Both the position numbers and the translations under genes were made by a program. The notes below the pieces were generated by a model. It had not been told where the DNA came from and ran no database searches. It worked only from the letters and a program-made list of their open reading frames with translations. A DNA stretch of 64,000 bases from G965215055 sp965215055 (GTDB lineage: Bacteria > Pseudomonadota > Gammaproteobacteria > UBA4575). Each line of letters begins with the position of its first letter. Positions within the stretch are counted from its first letter, which is position 1. Positions 17,186-26,573 of the stretch are shown in pieces. The stretch is taken from assembly GCA_965215055.1 (NCBI GenBank), contig OZ244046.1, forward strand, positions 124,001 through 188,000. The letters are read 5' to 3'.

Positions 17186-18242
17186 TTGGTGGTATGAAGC
17201 ATCCGCAGTGGTTCCCGCGGTTGTACTGACGGTCATTTACATGTCCGTATTTATCTTGCTGTTGTTTGGTTGCGTGGCCTACGTCACCTTGGCGGAGCGC
17301 AAGGTGATTGGCTATATGCAAGTGCGGGTTGGCCCGAACCGCGTGGGTCCCCGGGGTTTTGGACAGCCCATTGCAGATGCACTGAAGCTGCTGTTCAAGG
17401 AAATGATCTTGCCCAACGATGCGGATCGTTTCCTGTTTCGACTGGCACCGCTGCTATCAATGATTCCGGCACTGGCGGCGTGGGCGGTCATTCCCTTTAT
17501 GGACGGTTGGAACTTTGCCAATATCAATGCGGGGCTGCTGTACATACTGGCGATGACTTCACTGGGCGTGTATGGAGTTATCATTGCCGGTTGGGCGTCC
17601 AACTCCAAGTACGCGCTGCTTGGCGCGTTACGCTCAGCGGCGCAAATTGTCGCCTACGAGATTGCCATGGGTTTTGCCTTGGTCGGAGTATTGATGGCCA
17701 GCGGAAGTCTGAATCTTGGCGATATCGTTACGGCACAACAGGGGAACGTTTTGCATTGGTACTGGCTGCCCTTGTTGCCCCTGTTCCTGACTTATCTTAT
17801 TGCCGGTGTTGCGGAAACAAACCGTGCGCCGTTTGACGTTGTGGAAGGCGAGTCGGAAATTGTTGCTGGTTTTCACGTCGAATATTCCGGCATGGGGTTT
17901 GCGTTATTTTTCCTCGCGGAATACGCCAACATCATATTGATTTCAGCCCTCACGGCTCTTTTATTTTTGGGCGGCTGGTTGAGTCCTCTGGAGGGATTGC
18001 TGCCTGCATGGCTGTTTGGTTTGCCTTATGTAGGCGTGCTGCTGGCTTCCGGTGCGCACTGGTTTATCATCAAGACAAGCTTCTTTATTTTTTGTTTTCT
18101 CTGGTTTCGTGCAACGTTTCCGCGTTATCGCTATGACCAGATTATGCGACTGGGCTGGAAAGTCTTGCTGCCGGTTACCTTGATCTGGATTTTCGTTGAG
18201 GGCGTACTGCTGTATTTCGAAGTTTCGCCGTGGTTTGATTAG
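17178..18242 (+). CDS. nuoH: NADH-quinone oxidoreductase subunit H
   Basis: A 354-residue polytopic membrane subunit with about eight helices that forms the floor of the quinone channel. Diagnostic stretches are LAERKVIGYMQVRVGPNRVG, then ADALKLLFKE, and AETNRAPFDVVEGESE with the conserved acidic loop. The start overlaps nuoG. Hydrophobicity runs to near the C-terminus (LYFEVSPWF). Intact, normal length. Confidence 0.97.
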   Translation: MLDWWYEASAVVPAVVLTVIYMSVFILLLFGCVAYVTLAERKVIGYMQVRVGPNRVGPRGFGQPIADALKLLFKEMILPNDADRFLFRLAPLLSMIPALAAWAVIPFMDGWNFANINAGLLYILAMTSLGVYGVIIAGWASNSKYALLGALRSAAQIVAYEIAMGFALVGVLMASGSLNLGDIVTAQQGNVLHWYWLPLLPLFLTYLIAGVAETNRAPFDVVEGESEIVAGFHVEYSGMGFALFFLAEYANIILISALTALLFLGGWLSPLEGLLPAWLFGLPYVGVLLASGAHWFIIKTSFFIFCFLWFRATFPRYRYDQIMRLGWKVLLPVTLIWIFVEGVLLYFEVSPWFD

Positions 18243-18262
18243 GCAGGTGCAAATAAGAAATC

Positions 18263-18745
18263 ATGTTTAAGAATATTCTCCGCAGTTTTACGTTATCTGA
18301 ACTACTCAGGGGCATGTACTTGACGGGCAGGCGTTTTGCGTCCAGGAAATTTACCGTTCAATACCCGGAAGAAAAAACACCCCAGTCGGCCAGGTTTCGG
18401 GGGTTGCACGCCTTGCGGTTTTATCCAAGCGGAGAAGAGCGTTGCATCGGCTGCAAATTGTGTGAGGCGGTATGTCCGGCACTGGCTATCACCATTGATA
18501 CCGAGGAGCGTGAAGATGGCAGCCGGCGTACAACAAGGTATGACATTGATTTATTCAAATGCGTATATTGTGGATTTTGCGAAGAAGCCTGTCCGGTAGA
18601 CGCCATCGTGGAAACACGGGTATTTGAATATTCATTTTTCGAGCGCGGCACCCAGGTTATGACGAAAGACATGCTGCTTGAAATGGGCAGAAAGCATGAA
18701 GACCAGATTGCAGCAGATCGCCAGGCGGATTCGGCCTATCGATAA
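18263..18745 (+). CDS. nuoI: NADH-quinone oxidoreductase subunit I (N6a/N6b clusters)
   Basis: A 160-residue 8Fe ferredoxin-type subunit linking NuoG to NuoB. Two CxxCxxCxxxCP motifs are visible, CIGCKLCEAVCP and CVYCGFCEEACP, ligating N6a and N6b. The N-terminal amphipathic start and the RFRGLHALRFYPSGEERC lead-in are family-typical. It follows nuoH by 20 bases. Confidence 0.97.
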   Translation: MFKNILRSFTLSELLRGMYLTGRRFASRKFTVQYPEEKTPQSARFRGLHALRFYPSGEERCIGCKLCEAVCPALAITIDTEEREDGSRRTTRYDIDLFKCVYCGFCEEACPVDAIVETRVFEYSFFERGTQVMTKDMLLEMGRKHEDQIAADRQADSAYR

Positions 18746-18771
18746 TTAAAAACGTATAACAACCAGTAAGA

Positions 18772-19359
18772 ATGCTTATACAAAGCGGCGTTTTCTATTT
18801 CTTTGCGACGATCCTGGTATTGTCGGCGATTGCCGTAATCACGGTACGTAATCCGGTACACGCGGCCTTGTTCCTGGTATTGGCGTTTTTTACCAGTGCT
18901 GCAATCTGGTTGTTGCTTGAGGCAGAGTTTCTGGGCATTGCATTAGTACTGGTATACGTCGGCGCCGTCATGGTGTTATTCCTGTTTGTTGTAATGATGC
19001 TTGACGTCAACATCGTCAAGATGCGTGCTGGTTTTGCCAGGTATTTACCAGTAGGAATGCTGGTCGGAATCATCATGGCTGCGGAAATGATAGTGGTATT
19101 GAATGAATCGGCGTTTGACGTACAAAGACCACGACCAAAATCTGCACAATACAGTAACACCCAGGAATTGGGAGAACTGTTGTTTACCGAATATGTATAT
19201 CCCTTTGAAATCGCGGGCGTCATTTTACTGGTAGCCATTATTGCTGCCATTGCGCTGACGGTGCGCAAGCGCACCCGCTCAAAACGCCAGCACTCATCAA
19301 GGCAGATTAACGTTGACAGAAAAAGCCGCGTGCGCCTGGCTTCTCTGGACAAGGAATAG
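18772..19359 (+). CDS. nuoJ: NADH-quinone oxidoreductase subunit J
   Basis: A 195-residue membrane subunit with five predicted helices in the proton-pumping arm. The third helix region FLGIALVLVYVGAVMVLFLF contains the conserved glycine and tyrosine of the NuoJ pi-bulge. The C-terminus after the last helix is a basic tail (RKRTRSKRQ). It sits 26 bases after nuoI and 2 bases before nuoK, the standard J-K pairing. Confidence 0.95.
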   Translation: MLIQSGVFYFFATILVLSAIAVITVRNPVHAALFLVLAFFTSAAIWLLLEAEFLGIALVLVYVGAVMVLFLFVVMMLDVNIVKMRAGFARYLPVGMLVGIIMAAEMIVVLNESAFDVQRPRPKSAQYSNTQELGELLFTEYVYPFEIAGVILLVAIIAAIALTVRKRTRSKRQHSSRQINVDRKSRVRLASLDKE

Positions 19360-19361
19360 AA

Positions 19362-19667
19362 ATGATCTCCTTAACTCATTTCCTTTCGCTTGGAGCCATT
19401 CTTTTCTCTGTTAGCATCGCCGGCATTTTTCTTAATCGAAAAAACGTCATCCTGTTGTTAATGGCGATAGAGTTGATGCTGCTGGCCGTAAATATGAACT
19501 TCATTGCCTTTTCACATTACCTGGATGATCTCGCCGGGCAGGTCTTTGTATTCTTTATTCTTACCGTGGCCGCGGCAGAGACCGCGGTTGGCTTGGCAAT
19601 CCTGGTAGTACTGTATCGTGATCGCGCGACTATCAACGTTCAGGACCTTGAAAGTCTTAAAGGCTGA
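19362..19667 (+). CDS. nuoK: NADH-quinone oxidoreductase subunit K
   Basis: A 101-residue, three-helix membrane subunit with the conserved buried glutamates, in NVILLLMAIELMLLAVN and VAAAETAVGLAILV, that form part of the proton path. It starts two bases after nuoJ ends, indicating coupled translation. Standard length. Confidence 0.97.
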   Translation: MISLTHFLSLGAILFSVSIAGIFLNRKNVILLLMAIELMLLAVNMNFIAFSHYLDDLAGQVFVFFILTVAAAETAVGLAILVVLYRDRATINVQDLESLKG

Positions 19668-19681
19668 CCGTTGTAGCAGAT

Positions 19682-21628
19682 ATGCGAACGCTTTGTCTTA
19701 TTGTTGTCCTGGCTCCCCTTTTTGCTTCCCTGGTTGCCGGTCTTGCCGGTAGCAGGGTCGGTCGAAGCGGTGCGCATTGGGTTACCATCGCGGGAGTATC
19801 AATCTCTTTTATCGCAAGCCTGGTCATATTCCAGCAAGTTGTTTTTGCAGGAGCTTCGTCCACGTCTATTGATATTTATCACTGGTTCAGTATTCACGAT
19901 TTTGCATTCAAGATCGGTTTTTTAATTGATCCGTTAACCGTCCTCATGATGGTGATCGTGACGTTTGTATCTTTAATGGTACACGTCTATACCATCGGCT
20001 ACATGCGCGATGATCCGGGCTACCAGCGCTTTTTTTCCTACATCTCCCTGTTTACCTTTTCCATGCTGATGCTGGTGATGGCGAATAACTTTTTACAGTT
20101 ATTCTTTGGCTGGGAAGCAGTAGGCCTGGTGTCGTACTTGCTGATTGGTTTCTGGTATACGAGAGAGTCCGCTATTTTTGCCAACCTGAAGGCGTTCCTG
20201 GTCAATCGGGTGGGTGATTTTGGTTTTATTTTGGGTGTTGCTGCGATCCTGGCGGTATTTGGCAGCCTGGATTACCAGTCTGTCTTTAACCAGGCTGCAA
20301 CGGCGACTGACGAGACGTTTTCGATTTTCGGAAATGTACATTGGCCGGCAATGACGGTAATTTGCTTATTATTATTCATAGGGGCAATGGGTAAATCCGC
20401 ACAGGTACCTCTACACGTCTGGCTCCCTGATTCCATGGAAGGCCCCACGCCCATTTCGGCACTGATTCACGCGGCGACGATGGTTACGGCAGGCATCTTT
20501 ATGGTAGCGCGCATGTCTCCCCTGTTCGAGTTCAGCGACACTGCGCTTTCAGTGGTTCTTGTAATTGGTGCCCTGACTGCATTCCTGATGGGCTTGGTAG
20601 GCATCGTTCAGAACGACATCAAGAGAGTGATAGCGTATTCAACGTTGTCACAATTGGGCTACATGACAGTTGCACTGGGCGCGTCCGCATATTCGATTGC
20701 CATCTTTCACCTGTTTACGCATGCGTTCTTCAAGGCCTTGTTATTCCTGGCGGCTGGCTCCGTTATCGTTGCACTGCACCACGAACAGGACATGCGCAAC
20801 ATGGGCGGTTTACGCAAGTATATGCCTGTTACATATATTACCGCGCTCATAGGTACGCTTGCTTTAATCGGCTTTCCCGGTTTTGCCGGCTTCTTTTCCA
20901 AGGACGCCATCATCGAGGCCGTACATTATTCACAACTGCCGGGTGCCCGGTTTGCCTACGTGCTGGTCCTGGCGGGTGTATTCGTTACTGCCTTCTACTC
21001 GTTCCGGTTATTGTTCATGACGTTTCACAGTGAATCCAGGATGGATACGCACGTGCAGGAACACGTTAGGGAATCGCCTGCGGTCATTACCGTGCCACTG
21101 ATCCTGTTGGCCGTTCCTTCCGTCATTGCAGGATTCTTCATAGGCCCGATTGTTTTCGGCAACTACTTTGCCGACAGCATAGTCGTGCTGGAGAACCATG
21201 GCGCAGTCGCAGAAATGCAATCTGGTTATCATGGCGTGTGGTCCTTTTTATTACATGGACTGCAAGGCAAAGTTATCTGGTACATGCTTGGCGGCTTTAT
21301 CCTCGCCTGGTGGTTATACTTGATGCAGCCGCGACTTTCAGAACAGATCAGGCACAGGCTGTCTCTTCCGTACAAGGTCCTGTTACACAAGTACGGCATT
21401 GATGAGTTCTATCAAGTATTCTTTGCCACCGGCGCACGCAAAATCGGCTCTGTTTGTGATGCCGTTGGTGACCGTCTGGTAATAGATGGCCTGCTGGTAA
21501 ACGGCTCGGCGAAAGTTGTAGGCTGGTTTTCGTTGCAGGCTCGAAAAATACAAACAGGGTACTTGTATCATTACGCATTTGTGATGATTCTCGGGCTGCT
21601 GTTTCTACTCAGCCGGTTATTTTTCTAA
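19682..21628 (+). CDS. nuoL: NADH-quinone oxidoreductase subunit L (antiporter-like)
   Basis: The largest pump subunit, 648 residues with about 16 membrane helices and the C-terminal lateral helix that braces the membrane arm. Seen: the FFGWEAVGLVSYLLIGFW stretch with the key glutamate, GAMGKSAQVPLHVWLPDSME with the conserved lysine, and THAFFKALLFLAAGSV with the broken-helix lysine. The N-terminus is hydrophobic from the start codon. It follows nuoK by 14 bases. Intact. Confidence 0.97.
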   Translation: MRTLCLIVVLAPLFASLVAGLAGSRVGRSGAHWVTIAGVSISFIASLVIFQQVVFAGASSTSIDIYHWFSIHDFAFKIGFLIDPLTVLMMVIVTFVSLMVHVYTIGYMRDDPGYQRFFSYISLFTFSMLMLVMANNFLQLFFGWEAVGLVSYLLIGFWYTRESAIFANLKAFLVNRVGDFGFILGVAAILAVFGSLDYQSVFNQAATATDETFSIFGNVHWPAMTVICLLLFIGAMGKSAQVPLHVWLPDSMEGPTPISALIHAATMVTAGIFMVARMSPLFEFSDTALSVVLVIGALTAFLMGLVGIVQNDIKRVIAYSTLSQLGYMTVALGASAYSIAIFHLFTHAFFKALLFLAAGSVIVALHHEQDMRNMGGLRKYMPVTYITALIGTLALIGFPGFAGFFSKDAIIEAVHYSQLPGARFAYVLVLAGVFVTAFYSFRLLFMTFHSESRMDTHVQEHVRESPAVITVPLILLAVPSVIAGFFIGPIVFGNYFADSIVVLENHGAVAEMQSGYHGVWSFLLHGLQGKVIWYMLGGFILAWWLYLMQPRLSEQIRHRLSLPYKVLLHKYGIDEFYQVFFATGARKIGSVCDAVGDRLVIDGLLVNGSAKVVGWFSLQARKIQTGYLYHYAFVMILGLLFLLSRLFF

Positions 21629-21640
21629 AAATCATCCATC

Positions 21641-23152
21641 ATGGCCCATTCATTTCCCGTGCTGAGTACTTTAATTTGGCTACCTGTTCTTGGTGGCCTG
21701 CTCATTATTGCGGCCAGGAAAATATCAGTTGATGCCGTGCGTTGGCTGTCACTGCTGGTGGCCGTAATAACGTTCCTGGCAAGTACCATGCTGATTGGCG
21801 GGTTTGACAGCAGCCACCATGCAATGCAATTCACGGAACACGTTCCCTGGATACAAGCCTTTGATATCTATTATTCGCTTGGTGTAGACGGCATTTCCAT
21901 ACCGCTGATACTGCTTACAACAGTTATCACCGTGTTGGTGATTATTGCGGGATGGGAAATACCACCACGGCGCATCGCTGAATACTTTGCATCGTTTTTA
22001 ATCCTGGAAGGGTTGATGATAGGCGTTTTTTGCGCACTTGACGCCATCCTCTTTTATATCTTCTTTGAAGGGATGTTGATTCCGATGTTCCTGATCATCG
22101 GTATTTGGGGAGGACCTCGCCGGGTCTATGCAACGATCAAGTTTTTTCTCTACACTTTTTTTGGTTCCGTATTTTTGCTGACCGCGTTTATCTATCTGTA
22201 CATACACTCGGGAACGTTTGAAATTGCGCAGTTGCAGCAATTCAGGCTGGATGAAACTCAACAGCTCCTGCTGTTTCTTGCCTTTCTCATTGCCTTTGCG
22301 GTAAAGATTCCGATGTGGCCGGTACACACGTGGTTGCCCGATGCCCACGTAGAGGCACCCACCGGAGGTTCAGTGGTATTGGCGGCTATCCTCTTGAAAG
22401 TGGGTGGTTATGGCTTTTTGCGCTTCAGTATCCCCATCACGCCCTACGCCAGTCACCAGTTGGCAGGCTTTATTATTGCCGCCTCACTGATCGCGGTAGT
22501 GTATATCGGCTTTGTGGCATTGGCGCAGCGCGACATGAAAAAGCTGATTGCATACTCATCGATTGCACACATGGGATTTGTCACGCTTGGTTTTTTTGTG
22601 ATCTTTGCATTATTTACAAAAAGCGACTCCTACGCAGCGTTAGCCATGCAAGGTGGCATGGTACAAATGATTTCGCATGGTTTTATCTCGGGAGCACTGT
22701 TTCTCTGTGTAGGGGTTTTATATGATCGCATGCACAGCCGCCAGATTGCAGATTACGGGGGAGTGGTAAACAGCATGCCCAGGTTTGCCACGTTCTTCGT
22801 GATTTTTGCCTTGGCGAACGCAGGCTTGCCTGGAACTTCAGGGTTTGTTGGCGAATTCATGGTGATCCTGGCGAGTTTTAACGCGAACGTATGGTATGCG
22901 TTCCTTGCCGCATCCACCCTGATTCTTGGTGCCGCCTATACGTTGTGGATGATCAAGCGCGTTGTGTTTGGTGCAGTAGCCAGCGAAAGGGTGGCAGGGC
23001 TGTCCGATCTCAACTCCCGCGAATTTATTTGTCTGCTCGTTCTGACCATACTGGTAATCGCGCTTGGAGTCTGGCCGGCACCGTTAACTGAAATGATGGA
23101 AGCATCGATTTTCCACTTGCTGCAGCAGGCACAGCTAACGAACATCAGGTGA
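21641..23152 (+). CDS. nuoM: NADH-quinone oxidoreductase subunit M (antiporter-like)
   Basis: A 503-residue antiporter-like pump subunit, about 14 helices. The YIFFEGMLIPMFLIIGIWGG segment carries the conserved glutamate, AFAVKIPMWPVHTWLPDAH the lysine, and MISHGFISGALFLCVGVLYD the broken helix. It overlaps nuoN by four bases (ATGA-type). Normal length. Confidence 0.97.
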   Translation: MAHSFPVLSTLIWLPVLGGLLIIAARKISVDAVRWLSLLVAVITFLASTMLIGGFDSSHHAMQFTEHVPWIQAFDIYYSLGVDGISIPLILLTTVITVLVIIAGWEIPPRRIAEYFASFLILEGLMIGVFCALDAILFYIFFEGMLIPMFLIIGIWGGPRRVYATIKFFLYTFFGSVFLLTAFIYLYIHSGTFEIAQLQQFRLDETQQLLLFLAFLIAFAVKIPMWPVHTWLPDAHVEAPTGGSVVLAAILLKVGGYGFLRFSIPITPYASHQLAGFIIAASLIAVVYIGFVALAQRDMKKLIAYSSIAHMGFVTLGFFVIFALFTKSDSYAALAMQGGMVQMISHGFISGALFLCVGVLYDRMHSRQIADYGGVVNSMPRFATFFVIFALANAGLPGTSGFVGEFMVILASFNANVWYAFLAASTLILGAAYTLWMIKRVVFGAVASERVAGLSDLNSREFICLLVLTILVIALGVWPAPLTEMMEASIFHLLQQAQLTNIR

Positions 23153-24606
23153 CCGGTATGAATGGCATAAGTGCAGACGTAATCCTGGCCATGCCCGAGG
23201 TCGTCTTGCTGGCGGCAGTTACCGTGCTGCTGTTGATCGGGGTTTTTACCGGCCGGGTTGGTGAAACCGTCACGTACTGGTTGAGCCTGGTTACCCTGGC
23301 CGGAGTCTTTCTGCTGGTTCGTTTCGAACCGCATCAATCCGAACTGTTTGCCTTCGGGGGCATGTATATAGACGATAAGCTGGCTGAAGCAGTCAAGTCA
23401 TTCGTGTGTATAACAGTGGCCGTTGTTTTCATCTACGCGCGACCTTGCCTGGTGCAGCAGCACACTCGCAGGCAGCCGGAGTTTTATATCTTGGGATTAC
23501 TTGCCACGCTTGGAGTGCTGGTGATGGCGTCCGCGCATAACTTTATCCTGATCTACCTGGGCCTGGAATTGTTATCCCTGAGCTTGTATGCACTGGTTGC
23601 CTACGTGCGTGATTCGAACGATGCTTCGGAAGCTGCAATGAAGTACTTTGTGCTGGGCGCGATTGCCTCGGGCATGTTGTTGTACGGGATGTCGATTTTA
23701 TATGGATTGTCCGGAACGCTGGACCTGGCCGAGTTGAATCTCTACATATCAAGCCAGGGCAGCCAGGATGGAATTAATATCCCCTTGACCTTCGCCTTGA
23801 CGTTTATTGTAGCCGGTGTTGCATTCAAGTTTGGTGCCGTACCTTTCCACATGTGGCTGCCTGACGTTTATCACGGTTCCTCCACGGTTATTACGCTATT
23901 TATTGCCACGGCACCGAAACTGGCGGCGTTCGTGATGGCACTGCGCTTGCTCAGCGATGGCTTGCAGGGGTTGTTCGGTGACTGGTGGGGGATGCTGACA
24001 GTCTTGGCTGTCCTGTCGTTAATTTTCGGCAACGTTATAGCGATTGCGCAAACCAACATCAAGCGCATGCTCGCGTACTCCACCATTTCGCATATCGGTT
24101 TCGTGTTACTGGGCCTGTTATCCGGTAACAGCTTTGGCTACGCCGCGGCATTTTTCTATACCGTTATTTATGTCCTTATGGCGGCAGGGGCTTTTGGTAC
24201 ATTGTTACTGATCAGTAATCAAAACAAGGACATAAGCGCACTTGTTGACTTGAAAGGTTTAAGTAGAACCAATCCCTGGTTTGCCTTGATTATGCTATTG
24301 ATAATGTTCTCAATGGCGGGCGTGCCGTTGACAGTTGGCTTTTACGCCAAGCTGTACGTTTTGCAAAGCCTGATTGATGGAGGCATGTTATGGCTGGCAG
24401 TACTGGCAATTGTGATGTCCGTTGTCGGGGCGTTTTATTACCTGCGTGTAGTGAAATTCATGTATTTTGATGAAGCGGGCGAAGAGCTTCGCGTGCAGCC
24501 TTCAGTGCTTGCACAATCGGTTCTGTCGGTCAACGGCTTATTGATAGCGATATTGTTTATTTTCCCGAATGCGCTACTCGACTATTGCATTCAGGCAGTA
24601 AATTGA
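23149..24606 (+). CDS. nuoN: NADH-quinone oxidoreductase subunit N (antiporter-like)
   Basis: A 485-residue antiporter-like pump subunit and last gene of the nuo operon. IYLGLELLSLSLYALVAY has the conserved glutamate and FKFGAVPFHMWLPDVYHG the conserved lysine. The start lies four bases inside nuoM. Downstream, CCTGC/GCAGG at 24633-24646 could form a short hairpin, but no T-run follows, so transcription may read on into the tRNA-fMet region. Confidence 0.97.
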   Translation: MTGMNGISADVILAMPEVVLLAAVTVLLLIGVFTGRVGETVTYWLSLVTLAGVFLLVRFEPHQSELFAFGGMYIDDKLAEAVKSFVCITVAVVFIYARPCLVQQHTRRQPEFYILGLLATLGVLVMASAHNFILIYLGLELLSLSLYALVAYVRDSNDASEAAMKYFVLGAIASGMLLYGMSILYGLSGTLDLAELNLYISSQGSQDGINIPLTFALTFIVAGVAFKFGAVPFHMWLPDVYHGSSTVITLFIATAPKLAAFVMALRLLSDGLQGLFGDWWGMLTVLAVLSLIFGNVIAIAQTNIKRMLAYSTISHIGFVLLGLLSGNSFGYAAAFFYTVIYVLMAAGAFGTLLLISNQNKDISALVDLKGLSRTNPWFALIMLLIMFSMAGVPLTVGFYAKLYVLQSLIDGGMLWLAVLAIVMSVVGAFYYLRVVKFMYFDEAGEELRVQPSVLAQSVLSVNGLLIAILFIFPNALLDYCIQAVN

Positions 24607-24655
24607 GAGGGGCTTACTATTTGTTTAGACGTCCTGCCCGAGCAGGGTGGAATAC

Positions 24656-24684
24656 TTGAAATAACCAGCCCGAATTATTACACT
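24656..24684 (+). promoter_or_regulatory. Candidate promoter of the initiator tRNA gene
   Basis: TTGAAA at 24656-24661 and TACACT at 24679-24684 are separated by 17 bases, and the mature tRNA starts 14 bases further on. Spacing suits a sigma-70 promoter driving a short-leader tRNA transcript. Judged by eye only. Confidence 0.5.
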
Positions 24685-24698
24685 CACGCACTCTCCAG

Positions 24699-24775
24699 TG
24701 CGGGGTGGAGCAGTCTGGCAGCTCGTCGGGCTCATAACCCGAAGGTCGCAGGTTCAAATCCTGCCCCCGCTACCA
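24699..24775 (+). tRNA. Initiator tRNA-Met (fMet), anticodon CAT
   Basis: A 77-base cloverleaf with loop CTCATAA (anticodon CAT) and three consecutive G-C pairs in the anticodon stem (TCGGG/CCCGA), the hallmark of initiator tRNA. The first acceptor pair is mismatched (T at 24699 against T at 24771), again an initiator feature, although E. coli has C-A there. CCA is encoded. In E. coli the equivalent metY gene stands directly before rimP; here island 2 separates them by about 9.7 kb. Confidence 0.96.
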
Positions 24776-24886
24776 ATTTGTTCGGCACGCCTGTTTCCTG
24801 GGTGCAAACGGTCCCTATAAGTCGAGGTAATGAAGATATACAGAGTGTAGTGAGCTAAAATTACCCTGCAATAACGGAATTGAAAA

Positions 24887-26032
24887 ATGATTTTGCGTGT
24901 TGAAGTAGAACCAAAGCTTCTGAACTGGGCAATAGAGCGCTCCGGTGAGGACAGCGTGGCCTTGTTTAGCCGCTTTGACAAGCTCGACTCCTGGCTGGAC
25001 CAATCCGTTAAACCGACACTCAAACAAGTCGAGGCTTTCGCCAAGGCAACGCACACTCCAGTCGGGTATTTATTCCTGCATGAACCGCCGGAGGAGCAAA
25101 TTCCTATTCCTGACTATCGCACTATGGCCAATGCTCCACTTTCTCGGCCTAGTGCAAACTTGCTTGAGACGATCTACATCTGCCAGCAAAGACAAGAATG
25201 GTACCGAAACTATGCACGCAACAATAGCCTCAAGCTATTGGATTACGTTGGAAGTGTTGATCGAAGAGCATCCGTTGAGCGCGTAGCCACACGTATTCGC
25301 AAACAATTGGGTTTTGATCTGGGTGCTCGTCGGTCCATGCGAACCTGGGAAGAGGCATTGCGCAGTTTCATCACTAATGCGGAAGCTGCCGGAATTATGG
25401 TAATGCGCGATGGTGTTGTTCTGAACAACACTCGTCGCAAGTTGGACCCGGAAGAATTCCGTGGCTTTGCGCTAACTGACAACCTGGCGCCCCTGGTGTT
25501 TATTAATGGAGCAGATACAAAGTCTGCTCAGATGTTTACCTTGGCGCACGAACTCGCACACCTCTGGCTTGGGGAGACGGCGCTTTCCAGTGCTGATCTT
25601 GGTGGTCGAGAAGAACAAGACATCGAACGCTGGTGTAATGCTGTCGCGGCAGAACTGTTGGTACCGCTTTCTATTTTGAACGCTGAACTTAGAGATGAAG
25701 GGCTTAAGGAAGCACTTCAGCGGCTCGCCAGGCAGTTCAAAGTCAGCACTTTGGTCATTTTGCGGCGGATGCGCGACGCAGGGTATTTATCCAGCAGAAA
25801 ATATAGCCAAGCCTACGCTTTGGAGCTAGAAAGGTTGCGGTCCATTTCTGGTGGCTCAGGAGGAGATTTTTACCTTTCCCAGCCTAATAAATTGAGCAAG
25901 CGTTTTGCCCAGGCATTGTTTGTCAGCACTATGGAAGGTCAAACCCTTTACCGCGATGCCATGAAGATGTCAGGAATTAAGAAGGCATCCACCTTCAATG
26001 AGCTTGGTCGCAGCCTGGGGGTAGTGGCATAG
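24887..26032 (+). CDS. ImmA/IrrE-family metallopeptidase with N-terminal DNA-binding-like region
   Basis: A 381-residue protein. The N-terminal 70 residues (PKLLNWAIERSG, then TLKQVEAFAKATHTPVGYLF) resemble the helix-turn-helix start common in this family. The centre has the zinc peptidase motif His221-Glu-Leu-Ala-His225 (HELAHLWLG). The C-terminal part contains VSTLVILRRMRDAGYLS, usual for DUF955/ImmA proteins. Relatives cleave or relieve repressors and act in toxin-antitoxin or phage-induction circuits. The stop TAG shares one base with the GTG start of the DUF4411 gene, and this pairing recurs in many genomes. It could be the antitoxin or regulator of that partner; substrate unknown. Confidence 0.85.
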   Translation: MILRVEVEPKLLNWAIERSGEDSVALFSRFDKLDSWLDQSVKPTLKQVEAFAKATHTPVGYLFLHEPPEEQIPIPDYRTMANAPLSRPSANLLETIYICQQRQEWYRNYARNNSLKLLDYVGSVDRRASVERVATRIRKQLGFDLGARRSMRTWEEALRSFITNAEAAGIMVMRDGVVLNNTRRKLDPEEFRGFALTDNLAPLVFINGADTKSAQMFTLAHELAHLWLGETALSSADLGGREEQDIERWCNAVAAELLVPLSILNAELRDEGLKEALQRLARQFKVSTLVILRRMRDAGYLSSRKYSQAYALELERLRSISGGSGGDFYLSQPNKLSKRFAQALFVSTMEGQTLYRDAMKMSGIKKASTFNELGRSLGVVA

Positions 26033-26514
26033 TGTCTTACTTGCTGGATTCCAACGTTTTTATTCAAGCCAGTAATTTGCATTACGGAATGGATTTTTGT
26101 CCCGCGTTTTGGGAGTGGCTTGAGAAAACAAACCAGGCTGATGAGGTTTTCAGTATCAGCCAGGTTTTAGATGAATTGACTGATGGGAGTGATGAGCTAG
26201 CAGACTGGGCAAAATCGAAAGGAGACGTGTTTTTCAAAGAGACCGATACCGCGACTTTACCCAAGCTGTCTGAAGTGGCTGAATGGGTCCAATCCAATGG
26301 TTATGAAGCAGCGGCTATCAATACGTTCTTACAGGTTGCTGATTACTATCTGGTCTCCTATGCACTGGCACACGGTCATACTGTTGTAACCCATGAGGTG
26401 CCGGCCAGTACTACCCGTAAAATCAAAATACCCAATGTTTGCGTGGGAGTCGGAGTGAGCTGCGTTAATCCGTATACAATGCTTAGGCGTGAAGGTGCGA
26501 AATTCGTTTTGTAA
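26032..26514 (+). CDS. DUF4411 PIN-like protein, probable toxin partner
   Basis: A 160-residue protein from GTG 26032 in a one-base overlap with the peptidase gene. The start YLLDSNVFIQA has the early aspartate of PIN-type nucleases, QVLDELTDGSDELADW supplies a central acidic motif, and VADYYLVSYALAHGHTVVTHE resembles the third acidic region. DUF4411 proteins are PIN-like and nearly always sit behind an ImmA/IrrE gene, so a toxin role is likely but not shown. The pair stands upstream of the restriction genes as vapBC does in island 1. Confidence 0.8.
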   Translation: MSYLLDSNVFIQASNLHYGMDFCPAFWEWLEKTNQADEVFSISQVLDELTDGSDELADWAKSKGDVFFKETDTATLPKLSEVAEWVQSNGYEAAAINTFLQVADYYLVSYALAHGHTVVTHEVPASTTRKIKIPNVCVGVGVSCVNPYTMLRREGAKFVL

Positions 26515-26535
26515 TGTATAGAAAGGATTCACTTC

Positions 26536-26571
26536 ATGGAATTTCGTATATCCGATAACAAAGCGAGCTAG
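26536..26571 (+). CDS. 11-codon ORF with a ribosome site before hsdR (leader peptide or gene remnant)
   Basis: ATG 26536 follows AAAGGATT at normal spacing and encodes MEFRISDNKAS before TAG at 26569-26571, three bases ahead of the hsdR start codon. It could be a leader peptide coupling ribosomes onto hsdR, whose own ribosome site is poor, or the decayed start of a lost gene. Too short to judge by similarity. Confidence 0.25.
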   Translation: MEFRISDNKAS

Positions 26572-26573
26572 CG

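Noticed and set aside
24633..24646. CCTGC/GCAGG hairpin after nuoN as a terminator
   Set aside because: The stem is only 5 bp and no T-run follows.
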